A stretch of 64,000 nucleotides of DNA from Microbacterium sp. Yaish 1 (GCF_002245215.1 NZ_NPMR01000002.1:124001-188000); one strand, 5' to 3'; shown: positions 9,378-18,932, counted from the stretch's first letter. The notes: generated by a model not told the origin, from the sequence alone. Numbers and translations are program-made.

Positions 9378-10055
9378 TCAGGATGCGGCGTCGTCGTGGA
9401 CGTCGCCGAGGATGATGGAAGCCTCGGCGGCGCCTTCGCCGAGGCGGTAGTTCGCTCCGATGATCGCCAGCCGCCCCTCGGCGACGGCCGTGCTGATGAG
9501 CTCGGACGCGTGGAGCAGCTGGCCGACGGTGTCGCGCAGGTGCTCGCGGCCCACGACCTCGGGGTCCACGGTCTCGGGCGTCACGCCGGCGTCGGCTCCC
9601 GCCCGCAGGACGCGGCGCACGGCGGGCACGATGGGGGAGATCTGACGCCAGATGAGCGGGGGCAGCGGGGGAGCGTCGATACCCGTGCTGTCGATCGCGG
9701 CACGCACGGCGCCGCAGGCGTCGTGGGCGAGCACGACGATCAGCGGGACGTTCAGCACGGCGACGGCGTACTCGAGGCTGCCGACGACGGAGTCGGAGAT
9801 GACCTGACCGGCGTTGCGGATGACGAAGAGGTCGCCGAGGCCCTCGTCGAAGATGATCTCGGCCGCAAGGCGCGAGTCGGAGCAGCCGAAGAGCGCAGCG
9901 CGCGGAGTCTGCGAGCCGGCGATCTCGTGGCGGCGCTCGACGTCCTGTCGGGGGTGGCGCGGGGTGCCTTCGACGAATCGGATGTTTCCCGCGCGCATCT
10001 CGTCCCAGGCTTCCTGGGGGGTGGGGGATGCCGGAGCGGCCGCGGTCGACGTCAT
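9378..10055 (-). CDS. Beta-class carbonic anhydrase
   Basis: A 225-residue enzyme that interconverts CO2 and bicarbonate. Zinc ligands and catalytic residues of the beta class are visible: C58 and D60 in FGCSDSR, and H111 and C114 in LAHDACGAV. The ATG at 10055 is chosen because it overlaps the DUF4245 stop by four bases and gives a normal family length; the frame stays open far upstream only as a shadow of other genes. The bicarbonate may serve carboxylases linked to the TCA cycle; fumC follows immediately. Confidence 0.93.
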   Translation of the reverse strand: MTSTAAAPASPTPQEAWDEMRAGNIRFVEGTPRHPRQDVERRHEIAGSQTPRAALFGCSDSRLAAEIIFDEGLGDLFVIRNAGQVISDSVVGSLEYAVAVLNVPLIVVLAHDACGAVRAAIDSTGIDAPPLPPLIWRQISPIVPAVRRVLRAGADAGVTPETVDPEVVGREHLRDTVGQLLHASELISTAVAEGRLAIIGANYRLGEGAAEASIILGDVHDDAAS

Positions 10056-10693
10056 GGTGTCTCCTCCTGCAGTTCGACGATCTGGGTCGCGAGACCGCGC
10101 GCAGCGGTGCGCACGGTCTCGGCGTCGATGGCCCCGCCGCCGTAGACGAGGATGGTGTCTGCTCCCGCCTGCGTCGTCAAGGCGTACGAGATGTTCCCGG
10201 CGCGCGCGGGGTCGGGGATCTCGAAGACGTCCCACGACACGCCGTCGATGGTCTCGGTCGACGTGGTGCGCGAGCCGCTGATCTGCCGCGACGCCCAGCC
10301 TGCGTCGGCGTCGAACGCCTGCTGGACGTTGACGTATCCGCTCGCCGGGGCGTAGACGATCTCCCAGGTCTGGACGTCGTCGCCGGCGAGCTCCGCCTTG
10401 TTCACGCGCCACGTCTCGGGGACATCGGGAGCCACGAGCTGGCGGCCGATGCCGGAACCGACATCGGTGGCGACCGCCGCGACGTCGATACCGGGCTGCT
10501 CGGGGACCGAGCCGCGCGGCACCGCGAAGACGATCACCGCCACGACGGCGACCGTGACGATGAGCGCTGCGAGCAGGTTCCGGACGTTCTGACTCGAGCG
10601 ATAGACCTGCGACGACGCGGCCTTCCGTGCCGCGGTCTCGTCGGGCGTCTCGGGCCGCCCGAGCTCCGCGACGACGCGGGGCCCCTTGGCCAT
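10052..10693 (-). CDS. DUF4245 membrane-anchored protein
   Basis: A 213-residue protein with a cytoplasmic N-terminus of about 45 residues, one membrane helix ([19 protein letters not shown]) and an extracytoplasmic domain of about 145 residues with conserved Trp-rich strands ([15 protein letters not shown]). It fits the actinobacterial DUF4245 family, of unknown function, which commonly follows xseB. The start [12 protein letters not shown] at 10693 shares one base with the xseB stop, indicating coupled translation. Confidence 0.82.
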   Translation of the reverse strand: MAKGPRVVAELGRPETPDETAARKAASSQVYRSSQNVRNLLAALIVTVAVVAVIVFAVPRGSVPEQPGIDVAAVATDVGSGIGRQLVAPDVPETWRVNKAELAGDDVQTWEIVYAPASGYVNVQQAFDADAGWASRQISGSRTTSTETIDGVSWDVFEIPDPARAGNISYALTTQAGADTILVYGGGAIDAETVRTAARGLATQIVELQEETP

Positions 10694-10935
10694 CACGCGT
10701 CGTCCGCGCGCGTGGCGCGCGCTTCGTCGAGCCGGCGTTTGGCGCCGAGCAGCCATTCCTCGCACCGGGCCGCGAGCTGCTCGCCGCGCGTCCACAGGGC
10801 GAGGGACTGCTCGAGGGTCGGCGCCCCCTGTTCGAGTTCGGCCACGACGCGGACGAGCTCGTCGCGCGCCTGCTCGAAGCTGAGGGTCTCGACGTCGGCG
10901 GAGAGCCCTTCGGCCGGCGGAGTCATGTCAGCCAT
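10693..10935 (-). CDS. xseB: Exodeoxyribonuclease VII small subunit
   Basis: An 80-residue helical protein with the typical XseB core [20 protein letters not shown], then [22 protein letters not shown]. Several copies bind one XseA to form exonuclease VII, which degrades single-stranded DNA to oligonucleotides. The start at 10935 lies one base after the xseA stop; a second ATG at 10926 is an equally acceptable start. No strong Shine-Dalgarno is present, so it is probably coupled to xseA translation. Confidence 0.92.
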   Translation of the reverse strand: MADMTPPAEGLSADVETLSFEQARDELVRVVAELEQGAPTLEQSLALWTRGEQLAARCEEWLLGAKRRLDEARATRADDA

Positions 10936-10936
10936 T

Positions 10937-12268
10937 CTAGGACGGGTCCGCCGGTGCGCCCGTCGCGTTCGCCGGTGCGCCCGTCGCCTCAGCGGGCGCG
11001 GCCCCATCGTCGACGATGCCCTCGGACCGCGCCGCGAAGGCCCCGCGGCCGACGGTGACGGTGACGTGCGCGCCCGCCGGGGCCTGCGCGGCATCGCGGA
11101 TGATGACTCCCTCGTCGAGATGCGCGATCGCGTAGCCGCGGTCGAGCGTGGCGCCCGGAGACAGCGCCCGAAGAGTCGCGCGGAGCCGGGCCACGTCGTG
11201 GCCCGCGGCGTCCATGCGGCGCGTCACGACGTCTCGACCGCGCGCCGTGAGGACGTGGAGTTCGTGGGCACGGGTCGTCATGAGCGATTCCGGGTTGCGC
11301 AGCACCGGTCGAGAGCGCAGCTGCTCGAGTTGCGCGAGATCGTGCGAGACGCGCTGGGTCAGTCGCGTGCGGGCGCGGCTGCGCAGCTGCTCGACGAGCG
11401 CGCGCTGCTCCACGACGTCGGGCACGACCCGCTTGGCGGCGTCCGTCGGCGTCGAGGCGCGGAGGTCGGCGACGTCGTCGAGGAGCGGATGGTCGTTCTC
11501 ATGGCCGATCGCCGAGACAACGGGTGTGGTCGCCGCGGCCACGGCGCGCAGCAGGCGCTCATCGCTGAAGCCGAGGAGCGTCTGCGGGTCGCCGCCCCCG
11601 CGCGCGATGACGATCACGTCGACCTCGGGGTCGGCGTCGAGGGTGCGCAACGCCGCGATGGTCTCGGGTACGCACCGGTCGCCCTGCACCGCCGCATGCA
11701 CCGTGCGGAAGGCGACATGGGGCCAGCGCAGCTCGGCGTTGCGGTGCACGTCGCGCTCGGCGTCGCTGCGCTCACCCGTGATCAGGCCGATCGTGTGGGG
11801 GAGGAAGGGCAGGGTCTTCTTGCGCGAAGCGTCGAACAGACCTTCCGCCCGAAGCTTCGCGCGCAGACGCTCGAGCTGGACGAGCTGATCGCCGAGGCCG
11901 GTCGGGCGCATGGCCGAGACGGTGAACGAGAAGTCGCCGGACTTCACGAAGTAGTCGCTCTTGACGCACGCGACGACGCGGTCGCCGACCTGCGGGCTCG
12001 AGCCGAGCCGCTGCAGCGTGCTCGACCAGAGGCGGAACGACAGCGCGGCATCCGCTTCGGCATCCTTCAAGCGGCCGAAGACATGACCGCCGCGGAGGTT
12101 CCACGAGGTGATCTCGCCCTCGACCCATACGGCGTTCCACCGCTGTACGAAGTCGCGGATGGTCTCGTTGAGCCGCGAGATCGAGGTCGGCGTCTGGGGT
12201 GAGGAGTCGCGGGGATGAACGGCATCCGGCGGCGGCGTCTGATCGGGCGCGGTCTCGAACGACGGCAT
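10937..12268 (-). CDS. xseA: Exodeoxyribonuclease VII large subunit
   Basis: A 443-residue catalytic subunit. An N-terminal OB-fold ([26 protein letters not shown]) binds single-stranded DNA. The catalytic domain carries [15 protein letters not shown], the conserved [10 protein letters not shown] segment and [18 protein letters not shown] long helical region precedes the C-terminal OB-like end ([13 protein letters not shown]). The start at 12268 is set by a GAGGAG Shine-Dalgarno. The extreme C-terminus repeats [14 protein letters not shown], a low-complexity tail outside the conserved domain. Confidence 0.94.
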   Translation of the reverse strand: MPSFETAPDQTPPPDAVHPRDSSPQTPTSISRLNETIRDFVQRWNAVWVEGEITSWNLRGGHVFGRLKDAEADAALSFRLWSSTLQRLGSSPQVGDRVVACVKSDYFVKSGDFSFTVSAMRPTGLGDQLVQLERLRAKLRAEGLFDASRKKTLPFLPHTIGLITGERSDAERDVHRNAELRWPHVAFRTVHAAVQGDRCVPETIAALRTLDADPEVDVIVIARGGGDPQTLLGFSDERLLRAVAAATTPVVSAIGHENDHPLLDDVADLRASTPTDAAKRVVPDVVEQRALVEQLRSRARTRLTQRVSHDLAQLEQLRSRPVLRNPESLMTTRAHELHVLTARGRDVVTRRMDAAGHDVARLRATLRALSPGATLDRGYAIAHLDEGVIIRDAAQAPAGAHVTVTVGRGAFAARSEGIVDDGAAPAEATGAPANATGAPADPS

Positions 12269-12314
12269 GGGGCTCCTCACGGCCGGTTCCGAGCGGCCGG
12301 CAGGATGCGCCTCG

Positions 12315-12320
12315 TAGAAT
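12315..12320 (+). promoter_or_regulatory. -10 box of ispH, leaderless
   Basis: TAGAAT, close to the consensus TATAAT, ends six bases before the GTG at 12327. No -35 hexamer is obvious. Confidence 0.55.
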
Positions 12321-12326
12321 CGAGGA

Positions 12327-13388
12327 GTGAGCACTCCCGCCGTCCGGCTGCCCGTTCCCCGCGTGCCGGGGCGTCACGGCCGTCTCCAGGATATCCCTGT
12401 GGGCGCCGCCAAGCGGGTGCTCCTGGCCGCCCCGCGCGGCTACTGCGCCGGGGTGGACCGGGCGGTCGTCGCCGTCGAGAAGGCCCTCGAGCGCTTCGGC
12501 GCCCCCGTCTATGTGCGCAAGCAGATCGTGCACAACGTCCACGTGGTGCGTGAGCTCGAGGAGCGGGGAGCCGTCTTCGTCGACGAGGTCGACGCCGTGC
12601 CCGAGGGCGCGCACGTCGTCTTCAGCGCGCACGGGGTGTCTCCCGCGGTGGTCTCGGCGGCGTCCGATCGGGGGCTCCAGGCGATCGACGCGACGTGTCC
12701 GCTCGTGACCAAGGTGCACCGCGAGGCCGTGCGGTTCGCGCGCGACGATCGCGAGATCCTGCTGATCGGCCACGAGGGGCACGAGGAGGTCGAGGGGACC
12801 GCGGGCGAGGCGCCCGAGCACATCACGATCGTGACGTCGCCCGAGCACGCCGACACCGTCGAGGTGCGCGACCCGTCGCGGGTCGTGTGGCTCTCGCAGA
12901 CGACGCTGTCGGTCGACGAGACGATGGAGACCGTTCGGCGGCTGCGCGTCCGGTTCCCCGAGCTGCAGGATCCGCCGTCGGACGACATCTGCTACGCCAC
13001 CCAGAACCGGCAGGTCGCGATCAAGAAGATCGCGGCCGAGACCGACCTCGTGATCGTCGTGGGGTCAGCGAACTCCTCCAACAGCGTGCGGCTCGTCGAG
13101 GTCGCGCTCGAGTACGGCGCCCGCGCCGCGCACCGCGTCGACTACGCCGACGAGATCCGTCAGGAGTGGCTCGACGGCGTCCGCACGGTGGGGGTCACGA
13201 GCGGTGCTTCGGTTCCCGAGGTGCTCGTGCAGCAGGTGCTCGCGAGCCTCGCGGATGCCGGTTACGCCGACGTGGACGAGGTCCGCACCGCGGAGGAAGA
13301 CCTGATGTTCTCACTGCCGAAGGAACTGCGGACGGATGCCGCCGGCAAGCAGGACGCCCGCGCACGCGGCGGACGGGGCCGGTCATGA
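12327..13388 (+). CDS. ispH: 4-hydroxy-3-methylbut-2-enyl diphosphate reductase
   Basis: A 353-residue iron-sulfur enzyme, the last step of the MEP pathway, producing isopentenyl and dimethylallyl diphosphate. The three cluster cysteines are visible: C40 in [12 protein letters not shown], one in [11 protein letters not shown] and one in [11 protein letters not shown]. The HSGxSP-type loop appears as VFSAHGVSP, and SANSSNS binds the diphosphate. It shares the isoprenoid pathway with the prenyl transferase at 3955. The GTG start is supported by the TAGAAT box. Its stop overlaps the next gene by four bases. Confidence 0.96.
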   Translation: MSTPAVRLPVPRVPGRHGRLQDIPVGAAKRVLLAAPRGYCAGVDRAVVAVEKALERFGAPVYVRKQIVHNVHVVRELEERGAVFVDEVDAVPEGAHVVFSAHGVSPAVVSAASDRGLQAIDATCPLVTKVHREAVRFARDDREILLIGHEGHEEVEGTAGEAPEHITIVTSPEHADTVEVRDPSRVVWLSQTTLSVDETMETVRRLRVRFPELQDPPSDDICYATQNRQVAIKKIAAETDLVIVVGSANSSNSVRLVEVALEYGARAAHRVDYADEIRQEWLDGVRTVGVTSGASVPEVLVQQVLASLADAGYADVDEVRTAEEDLMFSLPKELRTDAAGKQDARARGGRGRS

Positions 13389-13966
13389 GCGAGCAGGAAC
13401 GTCCGCGCCCGCAGTACGGCGAGTACGCCACCCCCGAGGAGCAGCGCGCCCGCATCGCGGCACTGGGCGGGGAAGCGCCGCACCCCGATGTGGTCGAGAC
13501 GGCGCAGGTGCCGGCCGGCTCAGCGGCATCCCGTCCCCACGAGTCCGCACGACAGCAGCTTCCGTCGCCGCGGCCGACCACGTCGGCGGCTCGCCCCACG
13601 CGGCTCGCCGACCGGATCATCACGGTGGCCCTGCTCGCGTACGGGCTGGTGACGGTGCTCGGCGCCATCCCGCAGCTGGTGGACTTCACGGGCTTCGCGC
13701 AGACCTGGATGGACATGGCGGGAATCGAGGGGACGCTCGCCGACCCGGCGGGCGGGCGAGCCTGGGGCATCGCCGCCGCTGTCGTCTACGGAGCCGGTTG
13801 GCTGCTGACAGCGGTGCTGTCCTGGTGGTCCCTGTCGCTGCGCCGCCTGTCGTGGTGGATCCCGCTCGTCGGCGCGATCGTGACGTTCGTCATCGTGAGT
13901 CTGCTGCTGGCGGCTCCGCTGCTGTCGGACCCGGGCGTGATCGACGGGTTCTCGACCGGACGCTGA
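13385..13966 (+). CDS. DUF6264-like membrane protein
   Basis: A 193-residue protein. The N-terminal half is hydrophilic and Pro/Ala-rich, beginning with a segment ([15 protein letters not shown]) that I associate with Microbacterium DUF6264 proteins. The C-terminal half has about four membrane helices, at roughly residues 80-100, 125-145, 148-160 and 165-185. Function unknown. It overlaps the ispH stop by four bases (ATGA), so the two are translated from one message. The family name is from memory of similar sequences. Confidence 0.7.
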   Translation: MSEQERPRPQYGEYATPEEQRARIAALGGEAPHPDVVETAQVPAGSAASRPHESARQQLPSPRPTTSAARPTRLADRIITVALLAYGLVTVLGAIPQLVDFTGFAQTWMDMAGIEGTLADPAGGRAWGIAAAVVYGAGWLLTAVLSWWSLSLRRLSWWIPLVGAIVTFVIVSLLLAAPLLSDPGVIDGFSTGR

Positions 13967-13985
13967 CGCGCGCCTGAGGACGACA

Positions 13986-14023
13986 GAACGGCGCCCCGCG
14001 GACGAATCCGCGGGGCGCCGTTC
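13986..14023. terminator. Strong bidirectional terminator hairpin
   Basis: A perfect 17-bp stem (13986-14002 with 14007-14023) closed by a CGAA loop sits between the convergent DUF6264-like and fbaA genes. The T-tract is poor, as is common in actinobacteria. Confidence 0.85.
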
Positions 14024-14037
14024 CGTGTGGTGGGTGG

Positions 14038-15066
14038 TCAGCTCTGCGACTGGCCGAACGAGCCGAGCTGGCGGGTCGCCTCGACGACGCGAGCGGCCAT
14101 CGCCGACTCCGCCTTCTTGCCCCAGGCGCGCGGGTCGTACGCCTTCTTGTTGCCGACCTCGCCGTCGACCTTCAGGACGCCGTCGTAGTTCTGGAACATG
14201 AACCCGGCTACCGAGCGCGTGAAGGCGTACTGCGTGTCGGTGTCGATGTTCATCTTCACGACTCCGTTGGCGACGGCGAGGGCGATCTCCTCGTCGGTCG
14301 AGCCGCTGCCGCCGTGGAAGACGAGGTCGAGGGGCTTCTCGCCGGTGCCGAACTTCGAGGCGATGCCGGCCTGGATCTCGCCGAGCAGCTCGGGCTTGAG
14401 CTTGACGTTGCCCGGCTTGTAGACGCCGTGGACGTTGCCGAACGTGAGCGCGGCGATCCAGCGCCCCTGGTCACCGAGGCCGAGGGCCTCGACGACCTGG
14501 GTGACGTCGCCGGTCGTCGTGTAGAGGGCGTCGTTCGAGCCCTCGTGCTGCACGCCGTCCTCCTCGCCGCCGACGACGCCGATCTCGACCTCGAGGATCG
14601 CGCGGATCGCCTTGATGCGGGGCAGGAGCTCCTTGGCGATCTCGATGTTCTCGGCGAGCGGCACGGCCGAGCCGTCCCACATGTGCGACTGGAAGATCGG
14701 CTGACCTCCGTCGGCGACGGCCTCCTCGGATGCCGCGATGAGCGGCAGCAGGAAGTCGTCCAGGGCCGGCTTCGGGCAGTGGTCGGTGTGGAGTGCGACC
14801 GTGATGGGGTAGTTCTTGGCGACTTCGTGCGCGAACTTCGCGAAAGCGAGCGCGCCGGTCGCGCGGCCCTTCACGGTGTGGCCGGCGAAGTAGTCGGCGC
14901 CACCGGTGGTGACCTGGATGATGCCGTCGGAGCCGGCCTCGGTCAGACCCTGGAGGACGGCGTTGATGGACTGCGAGCTGGCAGCGTTGATGGCGGGGTA
15001 GGCGAAACCACCGGCCTTCGCGCGATCCAGCATCTCTGCGTACTGTTCGGGGGTGGCGATGGGCAT
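14038..15066 (-). CDS. fbaA: Class II fructose-bisphosphate aldolase
   Basis: A 342-residue zinc-dependent aldolase cleaving fructose 1,6-bisphosphate to two triose phosphates in glycolysis and gluconeogenesis. Metal-binding signatures are visible: VALHTDHCPK with the ligand histidine, the acidic EVEIGVVGGEEDG segment, GNVHGVYKPG and FHGGSGSTDEEI. NIDTDTQYA closes the active site. It starts MPIATPEQYAEML after a GAGGAG Shine-Dalgarno. It is divergent from glpX, placing two enzymes of fructose bisphosphate metabolism back to back. Confidence 0.96.
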   Translation of the reverse strand: MPIATPEQYAEMLDRAKAGGFAYPAINAASSQSINAVLQGLTEAGSDGIIQVTTGGADYFAGHTVKGRATGALAFAKFAHEVAKNYPITVALHTDHCPKPALDDFLLPLIAASEEAVADGGQPIFQSHMWDGSAVPLAENIEIAKELLPRIKAIRAILEVEIGVVGGEEDGVQHEGSNDALYTTTGDVTQVVEALGLGDQGRWIAALTFGNVHGVYKPGNVKLKPELLGEIQAGIASKFGTGEKPLDLVFHGGSGSTDEEIALAVANGVVKMNIDTDTQYAFTRSVAGFMFQNYDGVLKVDGEVGNKKAYDPRAWGKKAESAMAARVVEATRQLGSFGQSQS

Positions 15067-15100
15067 GGAAGCTCCTCAGATCGGCGGTGTTACCGAGCCC

Positions 15101-15106
15101 ACTTTA
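15101..15106 (-). promoter_or_regulatory. -10 box of fbaA
   Basis: TAAAGT on the minus strand, 35 bases before the ATG, giving a short leader that contains the GAGGAG ribosome binding site. Confidence 0.45.
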
Positions 15107-15263
15107 TCGAAGGCCGCTGCCGCCGTCGGCGGGGCGGCCGGAGAAACGACGCGGCTTGTTGCCACGGGTTCGCGGCGCGGCCGGATGTACGGAATCGTTA
15201 AGAATCCCTATTCCTTCGTGGGCGCGCGGCCGAAAGCGGCGGATCCTCGCGCTTGCCCGCACC

Positions 15264-15269
15264 TATGCT
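15264..15269 (+). promoter_or_regulatory. -10 box of glpX, leaderless
   Basis: The hexamer TATGCT (15265-15270 within one base) ends six to seven bases before the ATG at 15277. No Shine-Dalgarno is seen. Confidence 0.45.
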
Positions 15270-15276
15270 GTGGCCC

Positions 15277-16266
15277 ATGGTGAGTTTGACCGCCGACATG
15301 AGTCCGCTGCATCCCGATCGAAACCTCGCACTCGAGCTCGTGCGCGCGACCGAGGCGGCGGCGATCCGTTCGGTGCCGTTCATCGGCCGCGGCCAGAAGG
15401 AGCTCGCCGATGGGGCGGCGGTCGATGCGATGCGCGCGTTCCTCACCACCGTGAACTTCGACGGCGTGATCGTCATCGGTGAGGGCGAGAAGGATGCCGC
15501 TCCCATGCTGTTCAACGGCGAGAAGGTCGGCACCGGTCGCGGACCGCAGGCCGACATCGCCGTCGACCCGATCGACGGCACGACCCTCACCGCGGAGGGG
15601 CGTAACAACGCCCTGTCCGTCATCGCGGTGGCCGACCGGGGAGCCATGCTCGACGCCTCGTCGGTGTTCTACATGGACAAGCTCGTCACCGGCCCGGCTG
15701 GTGTCGGCGTCGTCGACATCCGACTGCCGATCGCCGAGAACATCCGGCGGCTCGCGAAGGCTCTCGGAAAGCCGGTCGACGAGCTGGTGGTCTCGGTCCT
15801 CAACCGTCCGCGTCACGCGCAGCTCATCCAGGAGATCCGGGATGCCGGCGCGGGTACGCGGCTGATGAGCGACGGCGATGTCGCGGGTGGGATCAACGCG
15901 GCGCGGCACAACGCGCGCACCGACATGTGCGTCGGTATCGGCGGCAGCCCGGAGGGCATCGTCACGGCATGCGCGATCAAGGCCCTCGGTGGCCACATCC
16001 AGGGACGGCTCTGGGCGCGCGACGACGACGAGAAGCAGCGTGGGATCGACGCGGGCCTCAGCCTGGACGGTCACGTGTATGAGGCTGACGACCTGGTGCG
16101 CGGCAAGAACACGATCTTCGTCGCGACCGGCGTGACCAACGGCGAGCTGGTCGGAGGCGTTCGGCGCGAAGGCGACTACGTCTACACCGAGAGCGTCGTC
16201 CTGCGCGGCGCTTCGGGGACGCTGCGCCGGATCACCTCGGAGCACCTCACCTCGAAGTGGCTCTGA
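15277..16266 (+). CDS. glpX: Class II fructose-1,6-bisphosphatase (GlpX)
   Basis: A 329-residue metal-dependent phosphatase that removes the 1-phosphate of fructose 1,6-bisphosphate in gluconeogenesis. It has VIVIGEGEKDAAPMLFNGE and the lithium-sensitive phosphatase motif VDPIDGTTLTAEG, plus the GGSPEGIVTACAIKALGG substrate loop. The start at 15277 (MVSLTADM) is chosen for the leaderless -10 box; a downstream ATG at 15298 is the alternative. It is divergent from the aldolase gene fbaA. Confidence 0.94.
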   Translation: MVSLTADMSPLHPDRNLALELVRATEAAAIRSVPFIGRGQKELADGAAVDAMRAFLTTVNFDGVIVIGEGEKDAAPMLFNGEKVGTGRGPQADIAVDPIDGTTLTAEGRNNALSVIAVADRGAMLDASSVFYMDKLVTGPAGVGVVDIRLPIAENIRRLAKALGKPVDELVVSVLNRPRHAQLIQEIRDAGAGTRLMSDGDVAGGINAARHNARTDMCVGIGGSPEGIVTACAIKALGGHIQGRLWARDDDEKQRGIDAGLSLDGHVYEADDLVRGKNTIFVATGVTNGELVGGVRREGDYVYTESVVLRGASGTLRRITSEHLTSKWL

Positions 16267-16403
16267 CACTGGTGGCGGGCGGGGCAGTGTAACTATCACG
16301 ACACGACCGCGTGTCAACCACTGATGCTCCCAGCATCGCTCTGTCACAATGGGCAGCGGTATCAACGGCGATGACCACCTTCACGTCAGCACCCGGGAGA
16401 ACC

Positions 16404-16592
16404 ATGTCGATGACAGCAAACAACCCGCCGACCGGTCAGGTCGCGGTGACGATCGACCCCGCGCGACGTCCGGACGTGCTGCTGCGTCGACGCCACCCCG
16501 AGGGGCATCAGATGAGCGCGTGGTGGATGATCGGCGCTTTCGTCGCGGTCTCCGTCGCCGTCGTCGGACTCGTCAACATGTTCCCGGCCTGA
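16404..16592 (+). CDS. Small membrane protein, unknown
   Basis: A 62-residue product: a hydrophilic N-terminus (MSMTANNPPTGQ, then a basic RRPDVLLRRRHPEGH segment) and one C-terminal membrane helix (WWMIGAFVAVSVAVVGLVNMF). The start at 16404 follows a GGGAGA Shine-Dalgarno at a good spacing; the frame is open further upstream without support. No family is recognised. A TAACTAT near 16289 could be its promoter. Confidence 0.6.
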   Translation: MSMTANNPPTGQVAVTIDPARRPDVLLRRRHPEGHQMSAWWMIGAFVAVSVAVVGLVNMFPA

Positions 16593-16607
16593 CCCGCGAC
16601 CCTCACT

Positions 16608-16645
16608 TTTTCACACGCTCCACCGCTTTTCACACGCTCCACCGC
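16608..16645. repeat. Perfect 19-bp tandem duplication
   Basis: A 19-base unit beginning TTTTCACACGCTCC occurs twice, head to tail (16608-16626 and 16627-16645), with no mismatch, in the short convergent gap before the rmuC stop codon. Confidence 0.9.
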
Positions 16646-16649
16646 GACG

Positions 16650-17897
16650 TCATAGCCGTTCGCGAAGCTCGCCGACATCTGCGCTGAGCAGCTCGGGAGC
16701 TGTCGTCATCCGCGTCGATGCCTCGATCGGGCTCGGCGCATTCGTCGCCTCGAGCCGGGTCTCGTCGATGCCGGGGAACTTCCGTGCCGTCACGAGCACT
16801 CTGCTCTCCAGCGTGCCCACGAACTTGTTGTAGGACTCGACCGTCCGCTCGATCGCACGCCGCAGGTCGTTCGCGTGCGACGCGAGGCCGCCGAGCCGCT
16901 GGTACAGCTCGTTGCCGAGGTCGAACAGGCGCCGGGCTTCGTCGGAGACGTCCTGCTGCGTCCACGTGTAGGCCACGGTCTTCAGCACCGCCCACAGGTT
17001 GACCGGTGATGCGAGGGCGACGCGCCGGCTGAAGGCGTAGTCGAGCAGCGCCGGGTCTTCGTCGAGGGCGGCGGCGAGGAGCGATTCGCTCGGGATGAAG
17101 CAGACCACGAACTCGGGACTCGAGCTGAGCCCCTGCCAGTAGGCCTTCTTCGCGAGCGCATCGACGTGGGCGCGGACCGCTTTGACGTGCGCCGCCAGCA
17201 GCGCTTTGCGGCGTCGCGCCTCTTCACCCTGCGCGGTGACGGGGATCGCGCTCGCCTCGAGGTAGGAGTCGAGCGGCACCTTCGCGTCGACCGCGAGCGC
17301 CTTGTCGCCGGGGAGGCGCACGACCAGATCGGGTCGTCCCGCGCCGCTGTCGGACGAGATGCTGGACTGCAGTTCGAAGTCGACGTAGCGCGTGAGCCCC
17401 GCGGACTCGACGATGCGTCGCAGCTGCGTCTCGCCCCAGACGCCGCGCGCGGCGCTCGAGCGCAGGGCGCCGGCGAGCGACTCCGTCGTCGACCGGAGTG
17501 CCTCGTCGGTCTCGCGCCCGAGGCGCAGCTGCTCTGCGACCGAGCCGAACTGCTCGCTGCGTTCGCGCTCGAGGAGCTCGACCTTGGCCTGCATCGCCTG
17601 GAGCGACTCCTGGACCGGGGCGAGCGCACGCAGCACGGCCTGCTCGCGGCGTTCGCGTTCATCGCGAGCGGCCTGGTCGAGCCGCGCCTGGGTTCCCAGC
17701 TCGCGCTGCAGTTCACGCTGTCGTTCCAGTTGCTCGGCGTGGGCGTCGCGCTCGGCCTCGGCCACCGCCGCGCGAGCCTCGAGCCGCGCGCGGTCGGCTG
17801 CTCCCTCACGTGAGGCGCGAGCGGACCCCGCGAACCAGCCGCCGGCTGCGGCGATCGCGGCGACGACGATGAGGATGAAGACGAGAGCGGCGTCCAT
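16650..17897 (-). CDS. rmuC: DNA recombination protein RmuC
   Basis: A 415-residue protein: an N-terminal membrane anchor (ALVFILIVVAAIAAAGGWFAG), a long Ala/Arg/Glu-rich coiled coil to about residue 140, then the RmuC nuclease-like domain with GVWGETQLRRIVESAGL, DLVVRLPGDKALAVDAKVPLD and VCFIPSESLLAAALDEDP. RmuC limits DNA inversions and rearrangements in E. coli; the domain resembles the PD-(D/E)XK nuclease fold. The start at 17897 puts the membrane anchor first, as in the family. Confidence 0.92.
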   Translation of the reverse strand: MDAALVFILIVVAAIAAAGGWFAGSARASREGAADRARLEARAAVAEAERDAHAEQLERQRELQRELGTQARLDQAARDERERREQAVLRALAPVQESLQAMQAKVELLERERSEQFGSVAEQLRLGRETDEALRSTTESLAGALRSSAARGVWGETQLRRIVESAGLTRYVDFELQSSISSDSGAGRPDLVVRLPGDKALAVDAKVPLDSYLEASAIPVTAQGEEARRRKALLAAHVKAVRAHVDALAKKAYWQGLSSSPEFVVCFIPSESLLAAALDEDPALLDYAFSRRVALASPVNLWAVLKTVAYTWTQQDVSDEARRLFDLGNELYQRLGGLASHANDLRRAIERTVESYNKFVGTLESRVLVTARKFPGIDETRLEATNAPSPIEASTRMTTAPELLSADVGELRERL

Positions 17898-17996
17898 GCG
17901 TCCAGGATGCCGGGTGGCTCCGACATCGCCCGGAGGCGGGGTATGCGGCGCGGCGCGTTCCGCGCCGGAAGGGGGCCGGTGAGCGAGGATGTCGGT

Positions 17997-18659
17997 ATGA
18001 ACGGCTACGTGCGTCCGGCCATCGACACGCCGGTGTTCCGCGACGCCGACGGAGAGGTGATCCCGTACGGCAACCGTTGGCCGGGCTCGCCGCCCGAGGA
18101 GACGTACTCGGTCGACACGCATCCGGAGCGCTTCGCGCCGTTGCATGCGGTCGCCGACGCTCTCGTCGCGTTCCTGCGCGAGACCTTCGAGATCGAGGTC
18201 GAGGACGGCGTCCACGTCGCTGAAGACCTGAACAGGCCCAGCTCCTTCGATGTGCTCCGTGCAGTGCGCCTGCGCCCGACCGATCCGCGGTGCGCGCCCG
18301 TCACTTTCGTGTTCGACGCCTATCCGGGGCTTTCGGTGCACTCGGGACTGCTGTTCGACGCTCACTACCCGCTCTGCGGTTGCGATGCATGCGACGAGGA
18401 ATGGCAGACGGTCGCACGCGAACTCGAGCAGCACGTCTTCGCGGTCGTGACCGGCAACTTCCGCGAGGCCGTCGTGCCTGATGTCGAGCTTCCGGTGCAG
18501 CACGCGTTGACCTTCCCCGAGGGAGACGCGTCCGGCCAATCGCGTGCGGAGGGCTTTCCGCCAGATCGGCTCGCCCGGGCCCGCGAGGTGCTCCACGACG
18601 TGCCGAACGGGTGGGTGGCATGGCCGCACGCGCGGCCGTCGCCGGGTGACGGCGCGTAG
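17997..18659 (+). CDS. DUF6226-like protein, unknown
   Basis: A 220-residue soluble protein. It begins MNGYVRPAIDTPVFRDADGEVIPYGNRWP, then has a mixed alpha/beta middle and a cysteine pair in LCGCDACDEEW that could bind metal. I associate it with the Microbacteriaceae DUF6226 family, whose function is unknown; that name is from memory. A GTG at 17979 with a GAAGGGGG Shine-Dalgarno is an alternative start adding six residues. It is divergent from rmuC and not obviously part of an operon. Confidence 0.7.
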   Translation: MNGYVRPAIDTPVFRDADGEVIPYGNRWPGSPPEETYSVDTHPERFAPLHAVADALVAFLRETFEIEVEDGVHVAEDLNRPSSFDVLRAVRLRPTDPRCAPVTFVFDAYPGLSVHSGLLFDAHYPLCGCDACDEEWQTVARELEQHVFAVVTGNFREAVVPDVELPVQHALTFPEGDASGQSRAEGFPPDRLARAREVLHDVPNGWVAWPHARPSPGDGA

Positions 18660-18723
18660 TTCCGCACCCACGCGCGCGGCGCCGACGCGGGGCCACGAAC
18701 TGACCGAGCCGGCAGCCGAACCG

Positions 18724-18932
18724 GCGACCAGCGCCGGCCGGACCGGGGACCCGTCAGAACGGCGGAGCCCCCGGTGGGGTTTGTCTGTGCACGCCGAACC
18801 GGCGACCCTCACTGGCGAAGCGAAGACCCGCGCACGCCCGAGATCGCGAGCAAGCGCACGCCGAACCTGCGGCCCGTGCAAGCTGATCCCCCGACCAGCG
18901 CCTACCGAACGGCGGACTCGTCAGAACGGCGG
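18724..18932. repeat. Imperfect direct repeat next to HNH gene 3' end
   Basis: A 42-base segment at 18724-18765 recurs at 18891-18932 with 35 matches. The second copy contains the stop codon and last codons of the HNH gene (Pro-Pro-Phe-stop on the minus strand); the first copy encodes the same ending. A shorter CCGAACCGGCGACC motif is also repeated. The roughly 260-base gap between the DUF6226 and HNH genes therefore looks like a decayed duplicate of an HNH-gene 3' end. Confidence 0.6.

Noticed and set aside
10937-10995. Repeated GCCGGTGCGCCCGTCGC as a regulatory repeat
   Set aside because: It lies inside xseA and simply encodes a duplicated ATGAPA tail segment.
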